Assembly: GCA_028583415.1 (NCBI GenBank)
Contig: CM053276.1
Coordinates: forward strand, 55,946,814-56,010,813
DNA: 64,000 nucleotides
Origin: Protea cynaroides
Lineage: Eukaryota > Streptophyta > Magnoliopsida > Proteales > Proteaceae
Direction of reading: 5' to 3'
Shown here: positions 1 through 11,800 of the stretch, one piece after another
How the letters are laid out: the number at the start of each line of letters is the position of its first letter
Position numbering within the stretch: the first letter of the stretch is position 1
Program-made: the position numbers and the translations under genes
Notes under the pieces: model-generated
What the model was told of the DNA's origin: nothing
Seen by the model: the letters and a program-made list of their open reading frames with translations, nothing else
The model's database searches: none

Positions 1-1740
1 AGATGAGTGAGACTCTTATGATCTGATTTAATCTGAAATTTCTCTCCATACAAATAATGTCTCCATATCTTAACAACTTGTACTATTGCTACTAATTCCA
101 AGTCATGAGTAGGATAGTTCTTCTCATGTGTCTTCAGTTGTCTTGAGGCATATGCAATTACTTGTCCTCCTTGCATAAGCACATATCCTGAACCTAACCC
201 ATACGCATCAGTGTACATGGTAAATGGTTATCCTGGGATCGAAATAATCAAGATGGGAGCTGATATCAATCTAGCCTTCAATGTTTGAGAATATTCTTCA
301 CATTTATCGATCCAAACAAACTTTTCTCCTTTCTTTGTCTGACAAGTGAGAGGTACGGTGATTCTAGAGTAATCTTCTACGAATCGTCAATAATAACCAG
401 CTAAACCTAGGAAGCTTCTGATTTCTGCAACATTCATAGGTGCTTCCCATTTCACAATTGCTTAAATCTTGCTAGGATCTACTTTAATTCCTTCAACGGA
501 TACAACATGGCCTAAGAAAGCAACGTCTTTAGCCAAAACTCACACTTTGTAAATTCGGTGTAAAGCTTCTCTTTTCTTAGTCGCTGCAGAGCGTCTCTTA
601 GATTTGTGACATGAGTTTCTTTGTCCTTGGGGTAGATTAGTATGTCGTCAATAAATACAATGACTGACGTATCCAACATATCCTGGAATAGATGATTCAT
701 GAATTCCATAAAAGTTGCTGGTGCATTAGTTAATCCAAAAGATATGACTAAAAATTCATAATGTCCATATCTGGTTCTGAATGCTGTCTTCGGAATATCA
801 CCTTCCTTAATCTTTAACTGATGGTATCCTGATCGAAGATCAAATTTGGAGAACACCATGGCACCTTGCAACTGATCGAACAACTCATCGATCCGAGGCA
901 ACAGGTATCGATTCTTGATTGTAAGCTTATTTAATTCTCGATAATCTATACACAGTCAAATGCTGTGGTCCTTCTTTTTCACGAACAATACTGGCACTCC
1001 CCATGGTTATATGCTGGGTCTAATATAACCCTTGTCCAGTAATTCCTATAATTATACCATCAGTTCCTTCAGTTCAGTAGGAGCCATTCGATATGGTGCT
1101 TTAGATACTGGTGCGGCTCTGGGTATAAGATCTATAACGAACTCTGTCGCTCAGTTTGGTGGTAGTCCTGGTAGTTCCTCAAGAAATACATCTAGAAATT
1201 CATGCACAACTTCAATATCCTCCATTCATGGTGTTGCCTTGGAGAGGTTGACCACGGATACTAGATACCCAATTCCTCCTTTCTCGAGGCATTTTCTAGC
1301 CTTTAATGCAGAGAGAATGAGTTATCATTTACAGGGAAGTTGGTTCCTGCAAAACTAAACTCTGCTTCTTGTCTTTAAATGTCAATTTTTTTCTACACAT
1401 AATAGGTTTGTAGAGTGCCGAGCTGACCAATCCATTCCTAAGATAACGTCAAAGTCTACCATCTCAAGTTGAATTAAGGTTGCATCCAAAATCTTCTTGC
1501 CGATAAGAATTGGACATGGTCCATAAATTTTGTCTAGTTCCACTTCTAATCCTATAGGTGATCCTACAAGAAGTTTGTAGTCTAACGGTCTGAGGGGTAG
1601 ATTTAACTTCTTTCAAAACGACACAGATATAAAAGAATGAGTAGCTCCAGAATCAAAGAGTACTCCGGCTGGTAAGCCATTAATAGTTACAATACCTGTG
1701 ATTTGATTTAATTTTCGTCTGCATGCTCACACAAGGTAGT
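1..1740 (-). pseudogene. pol: E1 pol fragment: protease, RT, start of RNase H
   Basis: Minus-strand Ty3/gypsy polyprotein with broken frames. Protease (about 1390-1740) keeps the aspartic active site DSGATHSFI near 1633-1661. It is followed by the usual linker ([14 protein letters not shown] type, about 1040-1100) and RT. The RT segment 512-901 is open, with [21 protein letters not shown] and an intact catalytic FIDDIL near 635-656. RNase H occupies about 1-240 and is cut by the window edge. Several frameshifts or stops (for example between 902 and 1040) make it a pseudogene. RT and protease catalytic residues are better preserved here than in E2 or E4. Confidence 0.88.
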
Positions 1741-3048
1741 ACAAAATGAAAGGTTCAGGTTATACTTGTGACCACATCAGGCGATGCAACAACATCCTCA
1801 GATGTAACTGTATAAACCTTTCCTTGTTGTAGCTGCTTCCTTGGCTTAGGACACTCCCTTGAATAATGTCCTACTTGATTACAGTTAAAGCACTTAACTC
1901 CAGCACTACTTTGCTTCTGTTGAGGTTGGGTTATCTGAGTAGTCCTAGCTATAGCATTGAAGCCTTGAGTGTGGAAGGGTTTGAATGTCTTTAAGTTCCC
2001 TCCATTGTATGAATTTCCATTAGGCCATTTAATACCTCTGTTTTGAGCAAAATAACTTTCCCACTGGCTCAATTCCAATACTCGAGCAATCTGTACAGCT
2101 TTATTATAAATCATCTTTTCCAGCCCCAATACATGCTCACGAATGCTTCCCCTAAGTCCCATGATGAACCTTCGGGTTTTGGTATTTTCCTCTTGCATGC
2201 TAGAGGGAGCAAAGAAAAATAGTTCTTCATAACACTGTTGATATGCATCTACAATCATCTGTCCCTGATACAGACTCAGAAACTCCTTTTCCATTTAATC
2301 TCCGATACTCCTAAGAAAATACTTCTCAAAGAAAGCTTCTTTATAGATAGCCCAGGTCAATTGGGCGTGCTTTATTAACAGATAACTCCGAGTAGATTTC
2401 CATCAATGGTGCGCATCACCTTTCAGCATTAAAGTGGCACATAATACCTTCTCTTCTTCATTTATAGTCATCATTATAAAGTTTCTTTCCATCTCATCGA
2501 TCCAATGAGCTGGCCATAACTGATCTGATGGCTTTCCTGTAAAATTCCTTCGGCTTCAACTTCAAAAAATGCTCAATCAGTCTGGAGTGATCAAGCTGAT
2601 ACTGTGCATATATTCCATACATAGGTGGTTGGTACTGCTAAGTTCCTTGGTTATACCCGCCTTGCGATGCTTCAGGGTTTTGTACTTGGCCATGTACTGG
2701 TGTTTGCTGTGCTTGGGGTATGGTGTTGCTCCCACTAGGTGTAGTACCAGCTTGTCCTCCTGGTAGAGGTGTCGTGTTTGCAGCTAGGAAAGCCATTCCT
2801 ATAGCAGCTTACATATTGGCCTGCACTTGTTGTATTTGCTGTAATTGTTGTGCTAAATTCATCACCATCGTAGCCAATTCTGTAGGTGGTGTAGGTAGGT
2901 TGGTTGGATTGGCTTGGGTGTGCACATTCTGAGGTGCAGCATTTTAAGTTCCAATATTTCCTTCCTGTCCTTCATTGTCATTAGTCTCCATAGGTGGTGG
3001 AGATGGGTTTACATTTTGTCTCCTTTTACTTACTCTGCGTCTAAACAT
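1741..3048 (-). pseudogene. gag: E1 gag
   Basis: Minus-strand gag starting at the ATG at 3048 (MFRRRVSKRRQ). It has a Gln-rich N-terminal region, the gypsy-type capsid region (LKGDAHHWW, about 2400-2450), the segment open at 1755-2294, and one CCHC zinc knuckle, CFNCNQVGHYSREC, at 1851-1892 with all four ligands. Premature stops occur near 2945, 2810, 2640 and 2296, so full-length Gag cannot be made. The start matches the homologous ATG at 17843 in E2 (MARRRVSRRRQ), which supports the choice. Gag would package the element RNA in virus-like particles. Confidence 0.85.
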
Positions 3049-3200
3049 TTAAACTCTAGGCTGAATGATACTTGGAAAGGCAGTACATGTGAGACAAGAT
3101 ATGATGGTAGTATTGGGTTAGTCTCATAATGGAAGGCGAGAGAAAAACAAAATCAGTAGGCAAAAGTTCAAGCAAAATCAAAATGTAAGCAACAGTAGGT

Positions 3201-3340
3201 CATACGGTTGATGGCCAACGGTCGCATGTTGTGCGACCATAGGCGCCACCATCACATCCCTGGCAACTAACTGAGACCCTATGGTCGATCATACGGTTGA
3301 TCCTATGGTCGATGGTTTTGGTCGAATTGTGCAACCGTAA
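3201..3340. promoter_or_regulatory. GGTCG motif cluster between gag and the antisense gene (E1)
   Basis: A dense run of ACGGTCG, ATGGTCG and their complements (GCGACC, TCGACC) lies between the gag ATG and exon 1 of the divergent antisense gene. The same motif class fills two zones of each LTR. A related cluster is at the same place in E2 (17995-18124). Its regulatory role is inferred. Confidence 0.5.
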
Positions 3341-3505
3341 GATCCAAAATCAGTTTTTAAAACCTATTTTCAAAATTTTCCCTCTCATTCTCCTTCTTCC
3401 TCCTACGGTCTCTACTCAACTCACCACCAGTGAGTTGCTACAGTGTCGACCATATAAACTTGGTGATTTTTACTTCGATTTACGTCCTATATTCCATTCC
3501 ACAAG

Positions 3506-3933
3506 GTATGTTCTCTACTCTCTTCCATTTTAAGCTTTTTATACCTAGGGTTTTTGTCATTCATAGGGTTTTCTTCTAATTAATATTTTTCTATTCGTAA
3601 AAATATAATTTTTATTGGGGGCTTTTGCTATTGGCCACCCAATGGATGAAAGTCCTCAAGAAAATCTGAGTTCATCGGTTAGTTTAGTAGAAACTTGAAA
3701 ATTCCCATTTTTGACCTAAATTTTGAGGTTTTTACCCAATTGTCAAAATTTTTCAAATTCAACCTACCTAATTAAAATTTCCGATTGAATATGCATTGCA
3801 AGATGGTTTGGGACCTATGTAAGTCCTCCTACCCAATTGTTTGAGTGAAAAGTGAGGTTTTTTCCATTTTACGTCGTTATGTTGTCAAATTTTCAAATTT
3901 ATCTAACTTGTTTCTTGTTTTCTTTTCTTACAG
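3506..3933 (+). other. Predicted 5'-leader intron of the E1 antisense gene
   Basis: The donor CACAAG|GTATGT ends an exon at 3505. A pyrimidine-rich stretch and TTACAG end the intron at 3933, five bases before the antisense-gene ATG (3939). E2 has the same arrangement (CAG|GTAAGT at 18291/18292, TTGTAG at 18707), with similar intron lengths of 428 and 416 nt. Confidence 0.6.
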
Positions 3934-3938
3934 CTATC

Positions 3939-5216
3939 ATGGTTTGCGCCAAAGTTCCTCGAGTTCATGACCCACTTTGCTTCAGGTTTGTGGAAGAAGA
4001 AATGCGATATACTTGGTTTGACCGGAGGAAAGTTGAAGGGGGTAGATGTGTGAACCTAGCCCACTTGGATCTGTTTGATGTGAAGAGGGTATTTGGGGAT
4101 ATGGGCTGGCTTCTAGTGATCCTATACAAGACTTGCACTCACTCGGACATGGTTAAGCAGTTCTACTATCACCTTCAGGTGGAGGGTGACCTAGAGGATG
4201 TGGAGAGGGGCAGAGAGCTTTGGATCACCAGCTGGGTGAAAGGGGTTCCGATTACTTTCAACTGTCAGGAGTTGACTAATCTCCTAGGTATCTCCAATGA
4301 TGGGCAGTTGGTTTACTATACACCTAGAGTGTCACAGTTTCTTTCTACAAAGATGTGTGTAGAGATAGATAGTCAGATTCTTTGGGTTGACCGCTGGTAG
4401 GTAAAAGCAGTCAACCTACGTCCAGAGCCATGTGTCTACTACAAGATTATCCAGCATAATCTGATTCCCCAGGGTGGACATTATGAGTTGATCTGTCAGC
4501 TGACTTAGTACCTGCTGTACTGTATCTGTACTAGGCAACCTATCTATCTCCCATACATTATTCTCTGGATTGTGCACCGAGCTACATTGCCTGACTCGAG
4601 AGACAACTTACCCTACGGGTGGCTGATCTCCGCCTTGCTTTCTAGTCTACAGGTGGACCTAGTGGATGAGAGGATCATTGAGGACACCTTCTCAACTGAT
4701 CTTAATTGGGAGGCCATCAGTAGGATGGGCATGAAAGAGATACAGGTCAGTGATGATGAGAGAAATGCTATGAGACGTCCCCTCACTCGGGTAGTAGCAG
4801 CAGATATAGAGGCGGCAGTAGCAGCAACAGCAGAGGTAGCAATAGAGGCACATGAGGGTGGTGATGAGGAGGATGATGATTAGATGTACATTGATGTGAA
4901 TGCCATCCCTCCTCCATCGTCACAACATTCTACTGGAGCTGGCCCTTCTAGGGCTTCTCATTCAGCTGGCCCTTCATGCCCACTACCAGATGCAATGATG
5001 GGGCTGTTATGTGAGATTACAGAGGCTCAGCGCATGACTGATGAGAGAGTAGGAGAGCTTCAAGATGCCCAGTGCTCTACAGACCAGCGGGTAGCGGATC
5101 TGACGGCTAGTCTTCAAGAGACTCAAACTCAGGGGGCCTAACTCGCGAGAGTATATGCAGACGACTAAAATAGAGATCGTGAGGCTCCTCGTCCTCCAGC
5201 ACCTCCAGCTCCATGA
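3939..5216 (+). pseudogene. E1 divergent antisense ORF, plant transposon-protein-like
   Basis: A single plus-strand frame runs from the ATG at 3939 to TGA at 5214-5216, 425 codons, interrupted by five in-frame stops (4398, about 4506, 4881, 5139 and about 5166). N-terminal half: a basic, aromatic segment (RYTWFDRRKVEGGR), then FYYHLQVEGDLEDV and ITSWVKGVPITF followed by LLGIS. The middle has IIQHNLIPQGGHYE and LPYGWLIS. This order resembles the 'putative plant transposon protein' domain (PF20167 as I recall) found in antisense or extra ORFs of plant gypsy elements. C-terminal half: acidic and Ala-rich, then Pro/Ser-rich, then a heptad-like segment (about 5000-5120). It is transcribed away from gag. 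Function unknown. The family assignment is from memory of the pattern. Confidence 0.72.
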
Positions 5217-5483
5217 TTTCCCTTTATATCTTTTTCCTTTTATATTACAGAGTAACTGTTCGAATTGTGGACTGTACTCTGATTTGATGTACATTTTTCT
5301 TGTTTCTATATATATATATATATAATTGGTTTTTCTTTACATATATGCATTATTCAATTTCTTAATTTATGTCTCATACAACACAAGTGCTTATGGTGTG
5401 TTCTTATTACAGGTTTTAAATTATATCCCAACTCAGTTCATGACTCAAGTGAAAGTTGTTAAGTCAATGGGTAGAACCCGAGT
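5217..5483. other. E1 leader between antisense gene and primer site
   Basis: Non-coding AT-rich stretch with a short (TA)n run at about 5307-5324. It forms the 3' flank of the antisense gene and the 5' leader of the sense element. The same site in E2 carries a much longer (TA)n run. Confidence 0.6.
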
Positions 5484-5495
5484 GCTCTGATATAA
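5484..5495 (-). other. Primer-binding site (tRNA-iMet type), E1
   Basis: On the minus strand, three bases after the 5' LTR, TTATATCAGAGC matches the initiator-Met primer site TGGTATCAGAGC at 10 of 12 positions. It fixes the inner end of the LTR. Confidence 0.7.
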
Positions 5496-5498
5496 AGT

Positions 5499-7635
5499 TG
5501 TCACACCCCAATTTCAGTCTAACCAGAATAATGTGATGAACCGTTAATAAATCAACGGTTCACCTAGGATCTCGCATAGGTCGTACCTACCATATCAAAC
5601 CAAACACATTGGTTGAATCGTTGGTTTGATATGGAGGGTAATAAACAAATAAGCAAAAGTTCTACAGATAATGAACTGAGACTCTAACAGTGATAAATAA
5701 GTATTTAATCTAGTTATCTCCAAACCACAAGACATAAAAATAAATAATCAATTACATAACCGATGTTCAAATTATAACTAAACTTAAGCAAAAACACATT
5801 GGTTGAACTCGCATGATGAATCATGCACAACTTCATCAGCTTCTACATCCATCGCAACAACATGTCCATACGTAGGCGCATTCATATATTTTTCAATAAT
5901 AGGACCTGCATCATCAACTAAAAATAATCGACGTCGAAAGGGTGAGCACACATCACGGCTCAGTGAGCAAACAAAACAATGCAACAAACATATAAATGCA
6001 TTCAATTCATATCTTCGGTCTGCTTTATAAGTTTGCAATGTGCTATAGAAAAGTTTGGTGGTCGTCGCACCTCTATACATGATTGTGTGAATGCCCAATG
6101 GATGAAACACCATTGCCATCCCACATACACCCATCATGGAATAGAGATAGAGCTAAAGTGTCCAGATCAAACACCGTCAACACTTCCCCTGATGCCCTAC
6201 CCATACCAATACGTAAGCCCCTATTGGCGAGGGCTTGTAAACTGGGCTAGCAACTGAGCAATTCTAATGCCAAATAGTTTATCCAAGGCCTCACCCCAGC
6301 ATTCCTCAATATGTCCATAGAGATAGAGCTCAGGCCCCCCACACAGAGTCAGAGACCACACGGTTCGAGACCACCTCCCCTGATGCCCTATGACGTAATA
6401 AATCTGCTAAGGTAATGGCGAATATTGGATGACATGTGTGATGCACATTACAAGTATACAAGAATAGAATCAATCATGACATTGAAATCAATAAAAATAA
6501 ATAGTTTGTTATTATCCAATTATTATAGGTTTTGTTCCCTCACCTTTTAGCAATCCTCGATGTCCTTCTAAGCCTTGAAATTTTCTTTAAATTGATTTAA
6601 CAATCTAAAGGTTATATAAATTTAAGTTAGGGTTCATATGTCACATGTTACAGTAGTCAAAAATCAAAATAGAGCACTGATAAGTGCCTGATTGGTCCTA
6701 TGGTCTCATGCTGTATCGACCTTACTATTCGGTTGATACCCTACGGTCGCATATGGTGCGACCGTTGCTATGACCATATGATTTCTGAAATCTTTCTGAA
6801 CGCCTATGGTTAATCCTCTGGTCATACTGGTCATGCTATGGTCGATCGTAGCTACCACATTGAGATTTCTGGTCACAGTCTACCTAAAATTTGGGTTCTT
6901 CCTGGGTCAATTCTTCTGTTCTTCAATGGGTTTTAATCTAAAGTCATCATATGGTCATCACTTGTAATTTCTTATCAACCCTAATCATCAAATTCACTCC
7001 TCATGGTTTTCCTTGGGATTTTCTTAAGGAAATCACATAGATCATAATAGGTTGATATTGTCTATCCTCCATAGACGTCTTATTCTTATAGTTTACATCT
7101 CCAGTGATTCGTTTCATACCTTTGCCTGTGATAGAGAGTCAATCCCTTCTCAGCAAACTCTTCTCCTTAGCTTTTTCTTCTTCTCCTTCTCTTCCTTCTC
7201 TTCCTTCTCTTTCTCTAGGGTTTAGTAATGTTCTAAAAGAGTAAAAAATGGCTGAGGGTCGTCCTTTATAAAGAGAAAAACTCTCCATATACAATCCTCT
7301 TTCAATTAGGAAAGCAATCCCTTAGTTTAGGAAAGTTTTCAAAACTCAGAATCTGATATGGGTTCTCACGGTCGATCATACAGTCGCATAAACCGTCGAC
7401 TATAAGGTCGAAATCATCGACCGTGGGGTTCTGGATTTGATATTTTTGGTTCCTTTCCTTATGGTCGACCACACCTACCCAGGCATGCGACCTTAGGTAT
7501 GTTTCAGTTTTTTTAACTCGGTTCTCATACCTGGTTATTGATCTATCTTCACACGCTCGATCCACTTGGTCCAGAAATGATGGAAAGACCTAGCACGACA
7601 CGGTTAGACCAAGTTAGTGGAGTGTGGGTCTTACA
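5499..7635 (-). repeat. E1 5' LTR (family A)
   Basis: On the minus strand it begins TGTAAGACCC (ending at base 7635) and ends GGTGTGACA (at 5499), 2137 bp. In element orientation it has a GGTCG motif zone (about 7500-7365), a TATA-like box near 7270, a purine-rich leader, a donor AAAG|GTATGA near 7110, a second motif zone (about 6870-6700), a donor AAAG|GTGAGGG near 6550, modules containing TAGCTCTATCTCTAT, and the terminal exon at 5917-5784. Confidence 0.87.
5784..5917 (-). other. LTR terminal exon with mini-ORF (E1)
   Basis: After TTTTTAG the minus strand reads DDAGPIIEKYMNAPTYGHV and ends HDSSCEFNQCVFA plus stop. The CEC motif has become CEF. The exon is 134 nt, the same as in E2, S2, S3 and E4. 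Coding is inferred from protein-level conservation. No upstream start codon is evident. Confidence 0.45.
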
Positions 7636-8836
7636 TAACTCGCCAATAATTTGATGAGCTGAGGCAGCAGATCAATCAGTTGGCTCAAACATTGAGAGGT
7701 GCTCGGGCAAGTTACCCGGCGGTCGGGGGAACGGGAGTAAACCCTCAACCCGCACCAGTGCAGAATGCACCACCAGTGGCCCACTCGGCCCCTCATCATC
7801 ATCCTACGCCAGCGGCGTCAGTCAGAGCAGCACCAAGTAACCTTCACTCCCATAGGATCTCACGATCGGAGCAGAGTTTCTCATCAGCCCGCCCAGAGCG
7901 TGGCAGGATCATACGCTCGGCACCAACCAGTCAACCACCATCAAGCGCAGGGAATGCATGGTGTACACCCTCAACCCGAGATGGATTCGAGGTCCTTCCT
8001 CGACGCCCTCCGCCAGCAGCAAGTTAACTTGGAGAATCCCACTACAGTAGTGGCTCCCCCTCCTGCAACTTCTCAATCGGAGGTCGAGAGGCAGTTATTG
8101 GAATTGGCTACACGGCTCAAGCAAGTGGAACAAAATGAGGTCGCTCCACCGAGGACGGCCTATACGGCCATCACACCACTTTCCAACGAAAGCATGAGGC
8201 CCCCCTCCTGACAATTTTAAGATGCCAGTTCTAGACTCATACAATGGGACCACAGATCCCGAGCAATATCTAAATGCGTTGGTCTCCACGACACTCTTCT
8301 ACCCGCTCAGCGATAGCCGGATCTGTCGAGCATTTCCTCCGAGGAGTATCACATCGTTCGAACAACTAACAAATAATTTTCTAACACACTTCCAAGCTAG
8401 CAGAGTGCGCAAGAAGATATCCTATCACCTATCGACAATGAAGCAGTAGAAAGATGAATCCCTGCGAGACTTCATTAAGCGCTTCAATGCCGAGGTGCTG
8501 GAGATTAGAATGTCAAGCCTATATTATACATGTCCAGCTTGCAGGCCGGAGTGACAGACGAACAACTTTGTTGGTCCCTTGCCAAAAAACCACCAAAGAC
8601 CTTAGACGACCTGCTAGCCAGATGCGAGAAGTATGCTTCAGCAGACGAAACGACCAAGGCCCAGAAAAACAATGCAGTCAACAATTTGAAGACCAACCAG
8701 AATCCAGCTGACAAAGAGAGATCGGAGTTGGCAGATCAGACGCAGAGCACTAGTGACCCTAAAAAGCAAATGTCTGGCAAAGAACAGTGAAACGGGCACC
8801 CATACAAGACATTTGATTACTATACTCTGCTCACCA
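7636..8836 (+). pseudogene. gag: T1 gag, 5' part (Tat-lineage element)
   Basis: Plus-strand gag of a Tat-type Ty3/gypsy element, unlike the Tekay gags. A Pro/Gln-rich N-terminal region (7640-8210, with at least one frameshift) leads to the capsid motif YNGTTDPEQYLNALV (from 8222). Then come ICRAFP, SITSFEQL, FLTHFQASR, DESLRDFIKRFNAEVLE (about 8450-8510) and the motif LLARCEKYASADE. A short in-frame deletion seems to have removed the residues between CRAFP and PRSITSFEQ, where Tat gags normally have a WY/WF-containing segment. The fragment ends in YYTLL at the E2 insertion (TSD CACCA, 8832-8836) and resumes at 22698. Confidence 0.82.
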
Positions 8837-11800
8837 TGTCACACCCTAATTCTGGTCTAACCCGAATGGTGTGATGGACAGCCAATAAACCAATGGCTCA
8901 CCCAGGATCTCACATAGGTCGTACCCACCATATTAAACCACACACACATTCTACATTAATAATTAGAGGTAATAAACAAATAAGCGAAAGTCTTATAGAA
9001 AATGAACTGAGAGTCTATAAGTATTTAATCTAATTATCTCCAAACCATAAGACATAAAAATAATTAATCAATTACATATTCGATGTTCAAATTATAACTA
9101 AACTTAAACAAAAACACATTGGTTGCACTCGCATGATAAATCATGCGTAACTTCTTTAGCATCTACGTCCATCGCAGCAACATGTCCATACGTCGACGCA
9201 TTCATATATTCTTCGACGGTAGGAATGGCATTAAAAATATTCGGCATCGAAAGGGTGAGCACACATCATGGCTTAGTGAGCAAATAAAACAATGCAATAA
9301 ACATATCATGCATTCAATTCATATCCTTGGTCTGGTTTATAAGTTTGCAATGTGCCATAGAAAGATTTGGTGACCGCCGTACCTCTATACACGAGTGTGT
9401 GAATCCTCCCAATGGATCAAACACCATTGCTGTACCACATACACCCACCATGGAATAGAGATAGAGCTAAAGTGTGTAGACCAAACACCACCAACAGTTC
9501 CCATGATGCGCTACCCATACCAACACGTAAGCCCCTATTGGCGAGCGCTTACAAACTGGGCTCACAACTAACCAATCCTAATGCCAAATAGTGTATCCAA
9601 GGTCTCACCCCAGCATCCCTCAATACATCCATAGAGATAGAGCTAAGCCCCCCTGCAAAGTCAAAGACCACACGGTCCGAGACCACCTCCCCTGATGCCC
9701 TACGACGTAATAGTTCTGCTAAGGTAATGGCGTTACGACGATATTAGTGGACAAGACTTGAGTAGAGATGCAGCTAGGGTCTGGTGACGAGGTTGAAGAC
9801 CACCATGCCACATCTTTCCCCCGATGCTCCACTAGCATCCAATACGCCAACGACACACATACATTCACATGTCTATTCCTAGTACCATCATCATCATCAT
9901 GTTATAAATAAACCAAATTAAATATGCATGAATAGTAATAGTAGGAATATTGGAAGACATGTGAGATGCACATTACAAGCATACACGCATAGAATCAATC
10001 ATGGCATTGGACTCAATAAAAATAAATAGTTTGTTATTAATCAATTATTTTAAATCTTGTTCCCTCACCTGTTAGCAATTCTCAATGTCCTTCCAAGCCT
10101 TGAAATTCTCTTTGAATTGATTTAAAAACCTAAAAGTTATATGAATTTAAATTAGGGTTCATAGGTGACATATTACAGTAGTCAAAAATTGAAACAGAGC
10201 ACTGATAGGTGTCTGATTAGTCCTATGATCTCATGCTGTATCGATCTTACTGTCTACGGTCGATACCGATGCGACCAAAGCTGTGACCATATGATTTCTG
10301 AAATCTTTCCAAATGCCTATGGTCAATCCTCTGGTCATACTGGTCATGCTTTGGTCGACCGTAGCTACGACCTTGAGATTTCTGGTCACAGTCTATATGA
10401 AATTCGAGTTCTTCCTGAGTTAATTCTTTTATTCTTCAATGGGGTTTATTTTAATGTCATCATATGGGCATCATTAGTAATTTCTTATAAACCCTAATCG
10501 TCAAATTCACTCCTCATGGTTCTCCTTGGGATTTTCTCAAGGAAATCACATAGATCATAATAGGTTGATATTGCCTATCTTCCATAGAAGTTTTATTTCT
10601 TAGAGTTTACATCTCCAGAGATTCGTTTCATACCTTTGCTTGTGATAGAGAGCCAATCTCTTCTCAGCAAATTCTTATCCTTAGTTTTTTTCCTCTTTTT
10701 CATCTATTCCTTCTCTTCTTTCTCTTTCTCTAGGGTTTACTAATGTTCTAAAAGAATGAAAAAGGGCTAAGGGACATCCTTTATATAGAGAAAAACTCTC
10801 CATATAGTGTCACACCGCAATTCTGCCATTCAGAACGGTGTGATGAACCGTTAATAAACCAATGGCTCAACCAGGATCTCTAATAGGTTGTGTCCGTTGA
10901 AATAAAACCATACACATCCACAACCATAATCAGAATAAATACACAATAGCAGAAGTCTTAATAATAAATGAAATGAGGAATATAACTGTGATAATCATAA
11001 ATAAAATATCATGTTATGTTGTATCAACCGAGACATAAGTAAATAAAGTATCAATTATATTTCCTTAATAATTCAAATGACAATCTAATAAAAAACGCAT
11101 GGGTTGCACTCGCATGAAGAGTCATGCGTTTCCACTATGTCTTCAGCTTCCATCGCAGCGACGTGCACGTACACAAAAACATTCATATAGTCTTCCTCCG
11201 TGGTACTTGCATCATCACTAAAAATATTTGACGTCGAAACGGTGTGCACACATCACGACTCAGTGAGCAAACAAAACAATGCAACAAACATATGCATGCA
11301 TTCAATTCATTTCTGTAGTCTGGTTTATAAGTTTGCAATGTGCTATAGAAAGGTTCGGTGGCCGCCTCATCTCTATACATGAGTGTGTCAATCTGTCCAA
11401 AGGTTAATGTTTATTGTCGTCCCACATGCACTCACTATGGAATAGACATAGAGCTAAAGTGCTTAGGACCGTACCGTATCATACTTCTCCTGATACTCTA
11501 CCCATACCAATACGTAAGCCCCTGCTGTCGAGGGCTTGCAAACTGGGCTCACAACTAACCAATCCTAATGTCAATCAGTGTACCTTTGGCCTCACCCCAG
11601 CATCCCTCAATACGTCCATAGAGATAGAGCTAAGGCCCCCTGGCAGAGTCGAAGACTACACGGTCCGAGACCACCTCCCCTAATACCCTACGACGTAATA
11701 GTTCTGCTAAGGTAATGGCGATACGATGATGTCAGTGGACAAGACTTGAGTAGAGATAGAGCTAGAGTCTGGTGACCAAATTGAACCATAATGTCACGTC

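Larger units (their letters stand above)
1..7635 (-). mobile_element. E1: Tekay-type Ty3/gypsy chromovirus, 5' part
   Basis: Read on the minus strand this is the 5' LTR (5499-7635), primer site, a leader carrying a divergent antisense gene, gag (start near 3048), protease, RT and part of RNase H. The rest of pol and the 3' LTR lie left of base 1. It is inserted in the gag region of the older Tat element T1, which resumes at 7636. The expected 5-bp target duplication (TAACT at 7636-7640) cannot be checked because the other end is outside the window. The lineage call rests on close similarity to E2, which keeps a chromodomain. Confidence 0.88.

Noticed and set aside
1032..1358. Plus-strand 108-codon frame opposite E1 pol
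   Set aside because: Shadow of the minus-strand RT linker ([13 protein letters not shown] region). The same holds for plus-strand frames at 15894-16199 and 32065-32358.
5499..7635. Host gene or tRNA between elements
   Set aside because: All DNA between coding remnants is accounted for by LTRs, leaders or T1 pieces. I found no tRNA cloverleaf or host exon.
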